Shown here piece by piece: positions 17,964 through 27,258 of a DNA stretch of 64,000 bases. This DNA is from JBLMZI01 sp050258755. GTDB taxonomy: Bacteria; Bacillota; Syntrophomonadia; Syntrophomonadales; DTU052. The notes beneath the pieces are model-generated. The model did not search any database. It had not been told where the DNA came from and saw only the letters and a list, made by a program, of their open reading frames with translations. The DNA lies in assembly GCA_050258755.1 (NCBI GenBank), contig JBLMZI010000004.1, forward strand, positions 434,001 to 498,000, given 5' to 3'. Made by a program: the position numbers and the translations under genes. Each line of letters begins with the position of its first letter. The stretch's first letter is position 1.

Positions 17964-18398
17964 TTATGTCTTGTGAACCTTGTACTCCACATCAATGGCA
18001 CCATCCCGGTAACCGGATTTTTTAACGACCCGGTCGTACACCGAGCGGGGCAGGAACACCCCGGCCAGGCTCAAGGCCTTTTTGAACAGATCCATCAGGT
18101 CCATGCGTCCATTCCAGTGCTCGTTAACCAGGTTCGGCCCGGCCTGTTCAAGAAAGCGCAGGGTTACCAGCGACATCAGCATCAAATCGTCCAGCATGCC
18201 AATGCCCGGAATCAAATCCGGAAGAAAATCAAGGGGTGAAACGACATAGGCTATGGTAGCGACCAGAATCGCTTTTTCGGCCAGCGCGACCCGGCTGTCG
18301 GCAATCAGCCGGCCCATAAGGGTCACCAGATTCGGAACAAACAAAACAATCTCTTTGAGCAGGGACTGTTCCTGTTGATTTGGCTTCAAGCACTCCAC
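17964..18398 (-). CDS. YkvA/DUF1232 family membrane protein
   Basis: 144 aa. The signature AIAYVVSPLDFLPDLIPGIGMLDDL of the DUF1232 (YkvA) family is present at about residues 45-75 and probably forms a membrane-embedded hairpin. Function is unknown. The GTG at 18398 is written here, but a TTG three codons downstream (18389) has a better-placed GAGGTG and may be the true start. It lies 59 bp upstream of hom on the same strand. Confidence 0.75.
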   Translation of the reverse strand: MECLKPNQQEQSLLKEIVLFVPNLVTLMGRLIADSRVALAEKAILVATIAYVVSPLDFLPDLIPGIGMLDDLMLMSLVTLRFLEQAGPNLVNEHWNGRMDLMDLFKKALSLAGVFLPRSVYDRVVKKSGYRDGAIDVEYKVHKT

Positions 18399-18493
18399 CT
18401 CATCCGTGCATAAAAGGAGCGCCCGACCGCGTTAAGCTGTTTTACGGCTCGCGCGGGGTGCGCATCCAACGGTCTTTCATCTTCGCTTTTCAG

Positions 18494-18862
18494 TTAATCC
18501 TCGTAAACCACGTAGCAGAGATAGCGCCGTCCGGTCGGCGGCGAAATGGTAAACATTTTGACCGATATAATATTATACGGTACATTTTTCGCCGCTGCCA
18601 TAACCGCCGAAAAATCGTCGAGGTCTTTCACGATGATTTCCGGGTCCCGGTTTTCAAGCACAAGGCAGTTCTGCCGAAAGAATCGTTCCTGCTCTTCGAC
18701 CACTACCACGAGCTGGTACATTCTTTCATGCTTATTCCACTGCAGCATGGCAAAATCAACGATCTTGACCTGCTCATTGCGGATCAGATCGTTAACCATC
18801 TTCTGCATCGCGGGTTCATCACTCTTTAAGACAACCAATCGTTTGAGCGGTCCGCCGAACAT
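18494..18862 (-). CDS. Hypothetical protein, 122 aa
   Basis: A soluble alpha/beta protein with a hydrophobic strand YQLVVVVEE and the ending RRYLCYVVYED. I do not recognise the family. The ATG at 18862 has TGAGGCG in good position; a longer in-frame form lacks one. It stands between spoIVA and the YkvA-type gene on the same strand, after a gap of about 270 bp that contains the spoIVA terminator. Confidence 0.6.
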   Translation of the reverse strand: MFGGPLKRLVVLKSDEPAMQKMVNDLIRNEQVKIVDFAMLQWNKHERMYQLVVVVEEQERFFRQNCLVLENRDPEIIVKDLDDFSAVMAAAKNVPYNIISVKMFTISPPTGRRYLCYVVYED

Positions 18863-19056
18863 ATTGCTTCGCCTCAGTCCTATTGTACCGTATCGGGGAA
18901 ACAAACCAAAGCCTGTTTAATCCGTTTTTACGGTTCAAAGAAGCATTCTCATTTATTGTTTCTCTATTCATAAAACGAATTCCTTCCCCCAACCCGAAAC
19001 GGGTAACCCGACGCGAATAACGACTCGGTTTTTCGGTTCCGCAGCCCCCCCCCAGC

Positions 19057-19083
19057 GCAAAACGAAAGCCGGCGCAAGCCGGC
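19057..19083 (-). terminator. Terminator of spoIVA
   Basis: On the minus strand GCCGGC-TTGC-GCCGGC is followed by TTTCGTTTT. It lies 53 bp after the spoIVA stop. A C9 run follows at 19045-19053. Confidence 0.75.
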
Positions 19084-19135
19084 CGTGTTTATGAAGTTAA
19101 CCGATTGATTCCTCGCAGGCGGTACCGCATCCGGT

Positions 19136-20614
19136 TTAGATGATGATGCAGACCAGCCCGCCGCTGCCTTCGTTAACAATCCGCTGCAGGGTATCAGCCA
19201 GTTTAAGTTGTGCGTTCTCCGGCATCCGGTGCAGTTTGTTCTGAATCCCCTCCCGCACCAGATCATGCAGTGATTTTCCGAAAATATTCGATTCCCAGAT
19301 CTTTTGCGGATTCTCTTCGAACTCTTCGAGCATATAGCGGACCAGTTCCTGGGTCTGCTTCTCGGTTCCAATAATCGGGGTAATCTCGGTCGAAATATCT
19401 GCCCGGATAATGTGGAGCGAAGGGGCTTTTGCTTTTAGCCGCACGCCAAACCGGTTACCCTGGCGAATCAATTCCGGTTCCTCAAGGAACATTTCCTCCA
19501 GCCGCGGGGTCACCACACCGTACCCGGTTTCCTTAACTTCTGCCAGGGCCTGGGATACCTTGTCATATTCTTTCTTCGCGATACTCAGTTCCCGCATCAG
19601 CCGAAGAACGTCGTGATTGCCGTTTACGATAAAGCCGCTGATATCTGACAGGGTTGAGTAATAGATTTCCTCGGGAACGGCCAGCTCGATACTGGCGACA
19701 CCGGTACCCAGATTCATCTCTTCGACCGTCACGTAGCTGACGTACTCGATCTCGGAGAGCCGCTCCATCGCCATATCGATATCCCTGACTTTTTTTACAT
19801 CCTCCAGGATCTCCCGAATTGCGCCTTCGATTTTGCTGCGTAACCAGTAGCTCTCCTCCAGTTCGTCCACCCAGCGCGGGAGGTGGATATTGACCTCCTG
19901 AACCGGGAATTCGTACAAAGCCTCTTCCAATACCCGCAGGATATCATCCCGGCTCATCTGCTGGCAGTCGATTGGGACCACCGCCACACCGTGCTTGCGG
20001 GCAAGGTCCGCCGCCAGCGTCACGGCTTCATCCGAAAACGGTTCGGTGGAATTCAATACGATGACAAACGGTTTTTTCAGTTCCTTCAGTTCCCGGATAA
20101 CCCGCTCTTCCGGCTCCATGTAGTTGATGCGCGGAATATCGCTGATCGACCCATCGGTTAAAATTACGAGGCCAATGGTGGAATGATCCTCAATGACCTT
20201 TCGCGTCCCGATTTCGGCAGCCTCTTCAAACGGGATTTCATACTCAAACCACGGTGTCCGCACCATTCTGGGCTCTTCATCCTCTTCGTAGCCCAGGGCC
20301 CCTGTCACGCTGTAGCCCACACAGTCAATCATCCGTACCCGGAACGTGTACCCGTTTTTCAAATCGATTTCGACGGCCTCATTGGGAACAAATTTCGGTT
20401 CGGTGGTCGTTATCGTGCGGCCGGCGCCGCTTTGGGGCAATTCGTCCCGGGCCCGCTCCCGCTCGTAGACATCCTTCATTCCGGGCAGTACCAGTAATTC
20501 CATAAACCGCTTAATAAACGTGGACTTGCCTGTGCGAACCGGTCCTACCACACCCAGGTAAATATCACCGCCAGTTCGCTCGGCAATATCGCGCAGGATA
20601 TTGTTCCCTTCCAC
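19136..20614 (-). CDS. spoIVA: Stage IV sporulation protein A (spore coat ATPase)
   Basis: 492 aa, the same length as the Bacillus subtilis protein. The Walker-A region GVVGPVRTGKSTFIKRFMEL is near residue 20, and the C-terminus GGLVCIII is the hallmark tail. SpoIVA polymerises on the forespore outer membrane as the coat basement layer. The GTG at 20614 follows GGAGGG at 7 nt, and the following residues (NILRDIAERTGGDIYLG) match the family N-terminus; an in-frame upstream extension was rejected. A sigma-E-like promoter is visible upstream. Confidence 0.97.
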   Translation of the reverse strand: MEGNNILRDIAERTGGDIYLGVVGPVRTGKSTFIKRFMELLVLPGMKDVYERERARDELPQSGAGRTITTTEPKFVPNEAVEIDLKNGYTFRVRMIDCVGYSVTGALGYEEDEEPRMVRTPWFEYEIPFEEAAEIGTRKVIEDHSTIGLVILTDGSISDIPRINYMEPEERVIRELKELKKPFVIVLNSTEPFSDEAVTLAADLARKHGVAVVPIDCQQMSRDDILRVLEEALYEFPVQEVNIHLPRWVDELEESYWLRSKIEGAIREILEDVKKVRDIDMAMERLSEIEYVSYVTVEEMNLGTGVASIELAVPEEIYYSTLSDISGFIVNGNHDVLRLMRELSIAKKEYDKVSQALAEVKETGYGVVTPRLEEMFLEEPELIRQGNRFGVRLKAKAPSLHIIRADISTEITPIIGTEKQTQELVRYMLEEFEENPQKIWESNIFGKSLHDLVREGIQNKLHRMPENAQLKLADTLQRIVNEGSGGLVCIII

Positions 20615-20706
20615 TCGCTTTCCCTCCTCGGTGCTTACTTCCGACCAGCCCGCACGCAAAGGGCTTCCGTTCGGGCCAACAATGGCCGCTTTCCGTAACA
20701 ATACAA

Positions 20707-20734
20707 ATATATTGGCCCCTTTGGATGAATATGA
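20707..20734 (-). promoter_or_regulatory. Candidate sigma-E promoter of spoIVA
   Basis: On the minus strand TCATATT (20728-20734) and CAATATAT (20707-20714) are spaced by 13 bp. They resemble the mother-cell sigma-E elements and lie about 95 bp before the spoIVA start. spoIVA is a known sigma-E gene in Bacillus; the -10 match here is only partial. Confidence 0.45.
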
Positions 20735-20930
20735 CCAGCTATGAAAAAAAGTGTAAGCTGATCATGCTTTCCGCTGTTCCTGGAAGTGCCGGGTCTATGA
20801 TTTGGCCAACCTCCGAGAAAATAGACGGGCAAGCAAGCCGCCTTGCGAAATAAGCGGCTCTACGCTGTACTTTTTAGATATATGCACCGGAATCACCGGG
20901 CATTCCGAATCAGATCGCCTACAATATGAA

Positions 20931-20974
20931 AAGGCCAGGTTTCTCATCGCTAAAAACGAAAAAAACCTGGCCTT
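20931..20974 (-). terminator. Terminator after plsY
   Basis: The perfect 12-bp arms AAGGCCAGGTTT and AAACCTGGCCTT surround a 20-nt loop. On the minus strand the stem ends in a short T-run (CCTTTTC). It lies 30 bp after the plsY stop. Confidence 0.65.
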
Positions 20975-21003
20975 GTTTACTTTCTCACGGGGAAACCCGA
21001 ACG

Positions 21004-21597
21004 CTATGTATTCTTCGGAGTCCCGATCATGGTTTCATTGCCGGCCCGAAGCCGCTTGATATTCTCCCGATGGCGATAGATGACCAATGCCGCAATAAAC
21101 AGCCCGGCGACGGCAAGCGGCGCCCGGTCCGGATAAACCAGAATCAGCGCTGCCGGGAGCGTCAGAGCCACCACAACTGAACCCAGGGACACATATCGGC
21201 ACAGCACGACGATACCCAGGAAAATCAGCACCAGAAGAACAAACACCTTGGGAGCCGCTAATAACAGGCCACCGGCCGCACTGGCAACCCCTTTTCCCCC
21301 TTTAAACTTTAGAAAAATAGGGTAACAATGCCCAACGACAGCTGCCGCGAAACAAAAGGCGATCAGTTGGTCGCCCCCAAAATAGAGCGCCAGGGCTACC
21401 CCGATCAAGCCTTTCATCAAATCGCCTGCCAATGCGGCAAAGCCCATTCCCCAGCCCAATGCCCGCTGAACATTGGTTGCGCCTGGATTACCGCTGCCAA
21501 CCTTGCGGACATCCACCCCGCCCAGTTTTCCGACCAGGAGGGAAAACGGAATCGAACCGATGAGATAGCTCAGGAGAACAATCAACGCATCCTGCAT
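21004..21597 (-). CDS. plsY: Glycerol-3-phosphate acyltransferase PlsY
   Basis: 197 aa integral membrane protein. The three family motifs are seen: SYLIGSIPFS with GSGNPGATNVQRALG, the loop KFKGGKGVASAAGG, and the C-terminal RHRENIKRLRAGNE. It transfers acyl from acyl-phosphate to glycerol-3-phosphate at the first step of phospholipid synthesis. It lies 6 bp after der. Confidence 0.97.
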   Translation of the reverse strand: MQDALIVLLSYLIGSIPFSLLVGKLGGVDVRKVGSGNPGATNVQRALGWGMGFAALAGDLMKGLIGVALALYFGGDQLIAFCFAAAVVGHCYPIFLKFKGGKGVASAAGGLLLAAPKVFVLLVLIFLGIVVLCRYVSLGSVVVALTLPAALILVYPDRAPLAVAGLFIAALVIYRHRENIKRLRAGNETMIGTPKNT

Positions 21598-21603
21598 GAT
21601 TAG

Positions 21604-22926
21604 TTAGTCTCTCCCTTCCTTCTTCTTCGTGAAAATCCGAATTGGCGATCCTTCGAAACCAAACGTCTGGCGAAGGGTGTTTTCGAGATACCTGCTGTAC
21701 GAGAAATGAAGCAGTTCAGGGTCGTTCACGAACAAAACAAAGGTCGGCGGCCCGGTCTTCACCTGGGTCGCATAGTAGATCCGAAGCTTCTTTTTCCCCG
21801 CGCCCGGCGGCGGATTAATCAGCACCGCTTCATTAATGACCTTGTTCAGATCGGCGGTCGCAATCCGCCGGTGATGCTGTTCCGCGACAAAATCGACCAG
21901 TTCAAGAACCTTCGGAACCCGTTTTCCGGTCAGCGCGGAAATGTAAAGAATCGGTGTATAAGCGAGGAATTTAAACTGATCGCGAATGGCGGCATCCCAT
22001 TCCTGCATGGTTTTGCCGTCTTTCGTGACCAAATCCCATTTATTCACCAGAATGATATTGGCTTTCCCTTCATCGTGAACAAAACCGGCCACGCGCTGGT
22101 CCTGTTCCGTCACCCCCTCCTGGGCATCCAGTATGATGACCGCCACATCACAGCGCTCAATCGTTTTAAAGGAACGGATGACACTGTATTTTTCAACACT
22201 CTCTTTGATTTTGCTCCTGCGCCGGATTCCGGCGGTATCGATCAGGGTATAGCGGTGCTCCCCCAGCACAAAGTGGGTATCGATGGCATCCCGTGTCGTT
22301 CCGGGGATATCGCTGACGATGACCCGTTCTTCCCCCAGGATGGCGTTGACCAGGGACGATTTGCCCACATTCGGCCGCCCAACGACGGCGATCTTGATCG
22401 CCAGCGGATCATCCTGCTCTTCTTCCGCCGGTGGAAAATGAGCGGTAACGGCATCCAATAAATCGTTCAAGTTCATTCCATGGGCCGCGGAAATCGGAAT
22501 CGGATCCCCCAGCCCAAAGCTGTAAAATTCATTAAACTCCTGCTGGGACGCGAAATTTTCCACTTTATTGGCGGCCAGCACGACCGGCTTTTCGCTGCGG
22601 CGAAGCAGCGATGCGACCATCTCGTCCTCATGGGTGATTCCCTCCCGGGTATCAACCACGAAAACAATCACATCGGCCTCTTCCATCGCGAGCTGCGCCT
22701 GGTGTTTGATCTCGACCGCAAAAGGCTCTTCTTCATTCAAGCGGAGCCCGCCGGTATCGATAATGGTAAAATCCCAGCCTTCCCAGTCGGTTTTTTCATA
22801 AATCCGATCGCGCGTAATCCCGGCAATATCCTCCACAATTGCCTTGCGCATGCCCGCCAACCGGTTAAACAGGGTTGACTTGCCGACATTTGGGCGGCCG
22901 ACAATCGCTACTACCGGACGACTCAT
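21604..22926 (-). CDS. der: Ribosome biogenesis GTPase Der (EngA)
   Basis: 440 aa with tandem G domains: GRPNVGKSTLFNRL at residue 8 and GRPNVGKSSLVNAI near 183, each with its DTGG/DTAG and NK(V/W)D-type motifs, followed by a KH-like C-terminal domain. It is needed for 50S subunit assembly. Its start overlaps the upstream DUF512 gene by 4 bp. Confidence 0.97.
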   Translation of the reverse strand: MSRPVVAIVGRPNVGKSTLFNRLAGMRKAIVEDIAGITRDRIYEKTDWEGWDFTIIDTGGLRLNEEEPFAVEIKHQAQLAMEEADVIVFVVDTREGITHEDEMVASLLRRSEKPVVLAANKVENFASQQEFNEFYSFGLGDPIPISAAHGMNLNDLLDAVTAHFPPAEEEQDDPLAIKIAVVGRPNVGKSSLVNAILGEERVIVSDIPGTTRDAIDTHFVLGEHRYTLIDTAGIRRRSKIKESVEKYSVIRSFKTIERCDVAVIILDAQEGVTEQDQRVAGFVHDEGKANIILVNKWDLVTKDGKTMQEWDAAIRDQFKFLAYTPILYISALTGKRVPKVLELVDFVAEQHHRRIATADLNKVINEAVLINPPPGAGKKKLRIYYATQVKTGPPTFVLFVNDPELLHFSYSRYLENTLRQTFGFEGSPIRIFTKKKEGRD

Positions 22927-24254
22927 AGTTCATTATCCTCCACAAGCTGCACAGTTTGTCCGCAAACGGCGGCCACCAGTTCGGCGCCGTCGATTTCAAC
23001 CACTTCGATTTGGGTTCCGGTCGCTTCAGCCAACTGGTCGACCGTCATATCATCCAGGAAAATATTTTGTCCGTGCCGTAAGGTAACCGCCGGCAGCAGT
23101 ACCCGGCGCCCCTTGAAGTGATCGCCCAGCGCAGCCATGATATCGCGGCCGGTTAACAGCCCGGTAACGGTGACGCTTTCTCCGAAAAGCCGGTTCGCCA
23201 CCGGGACAACCGCGCAATGACTCCCGGCTTCTCCAAGCATTTTTACCGCCGCCCGCAGGATCGGTTCGGCGGACATACCGCATACAATGACCGGAGCATC
23301 CCCGGCCGACTTGCCGCATGCGTCCGCCGCGGACCGGACCTCGTCTAAAAACCGCCGTGCCAGACCGATCCCGTTTTCTATCTGCACAAAATCGTCATAG
23401 GTTTCCGCTTTCGGAAACGCGCGGCCGGCTTTCAGGTAAAACTCATCGGCCAGATAAACAAAGTGAATACCGAGTTCCCGATAAAACTTCTTCTGCCAGC
23501 CCTCAACCAGGTCGAGCAGGGTGGCCGCTTCTCCCGGACTGACTTCACGCAGTGCCGGAAGGTTCTTTCGATGGCCAGTCAAACCGACTGGTACGATCCC
23601 GACCGATTGGACCGAAGGCCAGAACGAACGCAGTGCGAAAACGGTTTCTTGCAGGACATCCCGGTCATTGATCCCCGGGCAGAGTACAATCTGCGTATGT
23701 ATCTCAATCCCGGCATCCCGAAGCCGGGCCAGATCAGTCAAGACTTGATCCCGCGGCATGCCCAGCATACGGGCCCGAACCGAAGGATTGGTGGCATGAA
23801 CCGAAATATACAGCGGACTGAGCCGCATCTCGGCGATTTTCTTCCAGTCGCGCGGGCCTAGATTGTTAAGGGTGATAAAATTTCCGCAGACAAAGGACAT
23901 CCGAAAGTCATCATCTTTAACATAAAGTGTATCCCGCAGTCCGGGCGGCATCTGATCCACAAAACAAAACTGACACCGGTTGATGCAAGGACGAATACCG
24001 TCAAAAACGAGTTCTTCAAATTCAATCCCGAGGTCTTCGGCAACGTCCTTTTCGATATCCACCACCCAGATTTCGCCGTTGGCTTTGGCCACTTCCATTT
24101 CAAGCGTGTCTTCCGCGATTTGATAGCGATAATCCAAAATGTCGAAAAGCGGGTGCCCGTTGACTGACAACAGAACATCTCCCGCCTCAATACCGACTTC
24201 ATCTGCTATACTGTCCGGTTCGACGGCCGCAACGACGGCGCCTTTGTGCATCAC
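22923..24254 (-). CDS. DUF512 protein: PDZ-like domain plus radical-SAM-type cluster
   Basis: 443 aa. An N-terminal PDZ-like domain (VEPDSIADEVGIEAGDVLLSVNG) precedes a CINRCQFCF motif near residue 89, an FeS-binding CxxxCxxC of radical SAM type, and the DUF512 C-terminal domain. This protein is conserved in Clostridia next to der; its function is not established. The GTG at 24254 and the adjacent ATG at 24251 are both served by GGGGGTG. It overlaps der by 4 bp. Confidence 0.87.
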   Translation of the reverse strand: MMHKGAVVAAVEPDSIADEVGIEAGDVLLSVNGHPLFDILDYRYQIAEDTLEMEVAKANGEIWVVDIEKDVAEDLGIEFEELVFDGIRPCINRCQFCFVDQMPPGLRDTLYVKDDDFRMSFVCGNFITLNNLGPRDWKKIAEMRLSPLYISVHATNPSVRARMLGMPRDQVLTDLARLRDAGIEIHTQIVLCPGINDRDVLQETVFALRSFWPSVQSVGIVPVGLTGHRKNLPALREVSPGEAATLLDLVEGWQKKFYRELGIHFVYLADEFYLKAGRAFPKAETYDDFVQIENGIGLARRFLDEVRSAADACGKSAGDAPVIVCGMSAEPILRAAVKMLGEAGSHCAVVPVANRLFGESVTVTGLLTGRDIMAALGDHFKGRRVLLPAVTLRHGQNIFLDDMTVDQLAEATGTQIEVVEIDGAELVAAVCGQTVQLVEDNEL

Positions 24255-24308
24255 TCAAAACACCCCCAGCAACCGGATCGGGTGTAATCATTATGCGGCA
24301 AAATCCCA

Positions 24309-24794
24309 TCACTGGTCAAGGACGGCCGGCAGCGCACCGGAACCGTCGGCCTCGACCACCCGGCGCATGGCCGTGGCTGCCCCGGTCAATCGAGACCAGT
24401 TCGACCGAATCGAGGCTTCGGCCAGCCTGCGGCTGACCGGCCGGCCGATCCCGGGAATAAGAAAGACAATTCTTGCAACCCGGATCAGGAAAGCCCCCGG
24501 TTCCGGCACCCGCAAGACCAAGGGCTGGGCTTGTTCTCCACCCATGATGGTCAAGAAGCTTCGGATAATTTTCATGCCGATCACAGGGTTGGGGTCTAAT
24601 CCCAGGGAATAAAACCGAATTCCCTGACGGGAGGTCCCCAGGTAAATCAATTCACCCTGCTTTTCGAGAACGATATCGCCAAAAGGTGGCGCGATCGCCT
24701 CTCTCAGCCTGGTCTGCCCCGGCGGTTTAAGCATGATTCTGGCTACCACGAGCGCCTGATATACCCCGGTCGAACCCGCAATGATTACATCCAT
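24309..24794 (-). CDS. Divergent DUF3189-like protein
   Basis: 161 aa. MDVIIAGSTGVYQALVVARIML at the start and the late segment FLIPGIGRPVSRRLAE align in layout with the gene directly upstream, so this looks like a diverged tandem copy of a DUF3189 protein. The CYGGSHSS motif of its partner is replaced by AGSTGVYQ, so any activity that depends on that Cys or His is lost. The ATG at 24794 overlaps the upstream stop by 10 bp; a longer in-frame form would run far into the upstream gene. Confidence 0.6.
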   Translation of the reverse strand: MDVIIAGSTGVYQALVVARIMLKPPGQTRLREAIAPPFGDIVLEKQGELIYLGTSRQGIRFYSLGLDPNPVIGMKIIRSFLTIMGGEQAQPLVLRVPEPGAFLIRVARIVFLIPGIGRPVSRRLAEASIRSNWSRLTGAATAMRRVVEADGSGALPAVLDQ

Positions 24795-25300
24795 CGGGTC
24801 TGATCTCCCCCCGCTTCTTTGAGCTTTGCCTTGGTCCTTAGAACCGCACCGGCCAGCCGATGGTAACAGCGGCGCATGCCCCAAAAGAGGATTGGCCGGC
24901 CAATCTGGGGCAGTTGGAGCCGCCGGGAGACAAAGCCGCCAAGCATTACGTCCGGCCCGATTAGCGGAAAGGTGTCCACCAGGACCACCTGATCGGTTCG
25001 GTTCATCAGCGCGGCCAGTCCGCCGAGGACAGTTTTGGTTCGCTGCCCGAAATTCTTTTTGGAGAGAACGAACACGTCATTGCCGTTTCGATCTCGACCC
25101 ATGAATTTGATGGTTCCAAAATCGGAAGAAGACGTCTTGTCAAAAAAGGGGACGGCCAGGAAGTCTTCAACCCTGGGAATTTCCCAGGGGCTCAGCATGC
25201 CCAGATGAATTGCCGCCGCCGTCACCGAAGAATGAGATCCGCCATAGCAATGGTAGATGATTCTGCGGCCAGTCGGCTCCGCGCAAGAATTCCGATTCAC
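24785..25300 (-). CDS. DUF3189 family protein
   Basis: 171 aa. IIYHCYGGSHSSVTAAAIHLG near residue 15 is the family's nucleotide-loop-like signature, followed by SSDFGTIKFMGRDRNGNDVFVL and a long amphipathic C-terminus. DUF3189 proteins are widespread in spore-forming Clostridia near spoIIP and der; the function is unknown. The GTG at 25300 overlaps the end of spoIIP by 4 bp and has AAGGATG at 8 nt. Confidence 0.8.
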   Translation of the reverse strand: MNRNSCAEPTGRRIIYHCYGGSHSSVTAAAIHLGMLSPWEIPRVEDFLAVPFFDKTSSSDFGTIKFMGRDRNGNDVFVLSKKNFGQRTKTVLGGLAALMNRTDQVVLVDTFPLIGPDVMLGGFVSRRLQLPQIGRPILFWGMRRCYHRLAGAVLRTKAKLKEAGGDQTRWM

Positions 25301-26346
25301 CGGGTTCCCATCCTTCGGTTCAGGAAGTAATATGCGCCGTACAGCAAGCCGGCCCCGAGTACGATGGCAATGGCCGATCCCCAATTGCTTCGATTTTGCT
25401 GTTGTGCGATTGGCGTGGTTCGGACCTGATTTGCACCGGTAATAGCCGGCACAATACGGGCAAAGAGCCGGGCTCCGTTTTGCGCATACCCTTTTACGTT
25501 TTGCTCGGATCCCACTTCAATGAGCATTGCCCGAGAAGTCAAGTCCTGATTATAGTTGCCGTGAGCAATGAAAATGCCGCCGGCCAATCCCGGCTCACGC
25601 CGGTCAAGCTCAGCCTTGATCTGCTTGGCAAAGGCCATATTTGCGGCCATATGCGGGTTTTGCCGTCCAACGACCAGTTTCACACGGGTGGCGGATGTTC
25701 CTTTGATATTGGTCTGGTAATGTGAAGCCGGTGCCGAATCCCGGTGCACGTCAATCAGGACGTCGGCGCCCTGTTTCATCAGGCGGGCGGCGGTCCGGCG
25801 GGACCGATAATAGGCATTTGGATCGTGCGGGTTGTGATTGGTTGTATCCCAGTGGCTGACCATACCCAGACTGTTCAGTCGGTCACGCAAGGCCTGCCCA
25901 ACCTGATAAATCCCGCCATTGCCGTTTCGACTGGCGGTACCGTCGCTCGGCACGTATGATTCGTCTGAATGGGTGTGATAAATCCCAACCACCGGACCCT
26001 TATTGGCTGCAACCGGGGTCAGCCCGGCGACGAACATTTGCCAGGCTGAAGCCTGTTTGGTTTCCACCGGTTTCGGCATTTTTTCAATGCCAACAAAGTC
26101 ACAGGCACACCGGTCCCCCTTGATTCGGGTCACTTTATACCGTCGATTATCGGGTGCGATAAATTCGTCGCCAACCGATACCGAAAGGCCTGTGTAATCA
26201 ATCACTTTTCCCTTGGGATCAACAAGTTCGTAATATTTGCCACCGGTCCGCTCCATTTCGCCAGCCCCGCTGGCGCTGTGCGGAAACGACAGGACCATCA
26301 GAATCACAGCCGTCAGATAGCAAAGGCGTCGCAGATAGCTATTCAT
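25297..26346 (-). CDS. spoIIP: Stage II sporulation protein P
   Basis: 349 aa. A signal or anchor segment lies at residues 5-27, the amidase/endopeptidase motif VGIYHTHSDESYVPSDG near 120, DVLIDVHRDSAP near 195, and a C-terminal membrane helix (AIAIVLGAGLLYGAYYF). SpoIIP degrades septal peptidoglycan during engulfment with SpoIID and SpoIIM. The C-terminal anchor is an addition to the usual N-terminal one. It overlaps the DUF1614 gene by 8 bp and the DUF3189 gene by 4 bp. Confidence 0.93.
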   Translation of the reverse strand: MNSYLRRLCYLTAVILMVLSFPHSASGAGEMERTGGKYYELVDPKGKVIDYTGLSVSVGDEFIAPDNRRYKVTRIKGDRCACDFVGIEKMPKPVETKQASAWQMFVAGLTPVAANKGPVVGIYHTHSDESYVPSDGTASRNGNGGIYQVGQALRDRLNSLGMVSHWDTTNHNPHDPNAYYRSRRTAARLMKQGADVLIDVHRDSAPASHYQTNIKGTSATRVKLVVGRQNPHMAANMAFAKQIKAELDRREPGLAGGIFIAHGNYNQDLTSRAMLIEVGSEQNVKGYAQNGARLFARIVPAITGANQVRTTPIAQQQNRSNWGSAIAIVLGAGLLYGAYYFLNRRMGTR

Positions 26347-27052
26347 CCCTGTTGTCCTCCTCCTGGATCGGTTTTCTGGCCGGTACAGCCGATGGTTCCG
26401 GCTCCCGAAGGTGTTTCAGCAATGCTTCGGAACGGTCATCCGTATCCGGTCCGCCCTGAATCCGCTCAAGCAGTTCGCCAATTCCTTCCGCCAGCAGAAC
26501 CGCAAGGATCCCGGCCAGCACCAGCGCATCAAAGGCACCAGCCCCGCCCATGTGAACCACGCCCCGGGTACCGGTTCTTATTAAATAGGCGTACTGGATG
26601 ACGTCCAGTGCAAACACCCCCATCACCGCGGCAAAAAAGGCCCCCCGCCGGGAACGCCCGGCGATATACCCAACCAGACCGGCGACCAACGGGTAAACAT
26701 ACAGCGGATCGATCAGCATATTTTCCGGTTCCGCGCCAAGTACCCGGCCGGCACCATAAAGCACAACCGCTGTGACAGCCGCGGCCAGAATTCCCCGAAC
26801 CTTCTCAAACGCAGTTCCGGCTCCGGCCAGTACATAGACAGCTACCCCCACCGGGATAATCCCGCCGAGGTTGATTGTGAGTCTCGGCGTAATCGGGATA
26901 TCGACAAAGCTTCCAATAATTATCGCCGCAATAATCGCGAGTGCGGCTCGGTCTGACAGCCTCATCCGATCTAGTACCCGCTGCCCAAGACCAAAGTAGA
27001 TCAGAATTGAAACAACAAACAGTACCAGCATTCCGGCTGGAAAACGCGCCAT
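26339..27052 (-). CDS. DUF1614 integral membrane protein
   Basis: 237 aa with about seven hydrophobic helices (FPAGMLVLFVVSILIYFGLG through FDALVLAGILAVLLAEGIGELL) and a charged C-terminal tail. The segment GSFVDIPITPRLTINLGGIIPVGVAVYVL is the DUF1614 signature. Function is unknown; the family often sits beside sporulation genes. The ATG at 27052 was chosen for AAAGGAAG at 8 nt; an ATG at 27073 with GGGAGAA is a near equal. It is the first gene of the spoIIP unit. Confidence 0.72.
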   Translation of the reverse strand: MARFPAGMLVLFVVSILIYFGLGQRVLDRMRLSDRAALAIIAAIIIGSFVDIPITPRLTINLGGIIPVGVAVYVLAGAGTAFEKVRGILAAAVTAVVLYGAGRVLGAEPENMLIDPLYVYPLVAGLVGYIAGRSRRGAFFAAVMGVFALDVIQYAYLIRTGTRGVVHMGGAGAFDALVLAGILAVLLAEGIGELLERIQGGPDTDDRSEALLKHLREPEPSAVPARKPIQEEDNRDE

Positions 27053-27258
27053 GGCCAACGCTTCCTTTCGCATGATTTCTCCCATAGAATGGCCGGTTTT
27101 TCCGCACTTCATACCGAATGCCGGAGGAAGATCCCCAATTAACTCCACAAAAAGCTCTGGAATTGTTTTCCGTTTAGCAGGATTTGGGCATTTTCATGTC
27201 AAATATTAGTGATTGTGAAAACCATTACCTGGCTAGAAAGACTCTTTTCGATAAGGAG

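Larger units (their letters stand above)
20615..21003. other. 389-bp intergenic region between plsY and spoIVA
   Basis: No coding region or recognisable RNA was found here. It holds the sigma-E-like promoter of spoIVA (20707-20734), an imperfect hairpin AGCCGC/GCGGCT (20836-20859) and the plsY terminator (20931-20974). Confidence 0.6.

Noticed and set aside
19045..19053. C9 homopolymer
   Set aside because: It is in a non-coding region after the spoIVA terminator; it may be a sequencing weak point but has no visible role.
18964..19371. Frame overlapping the 3' end of spoIVA
   Set aside because: It crosses the spoIVA terminator and the C9 run, and its sequence is a frame-shifted version of SpoIVA.
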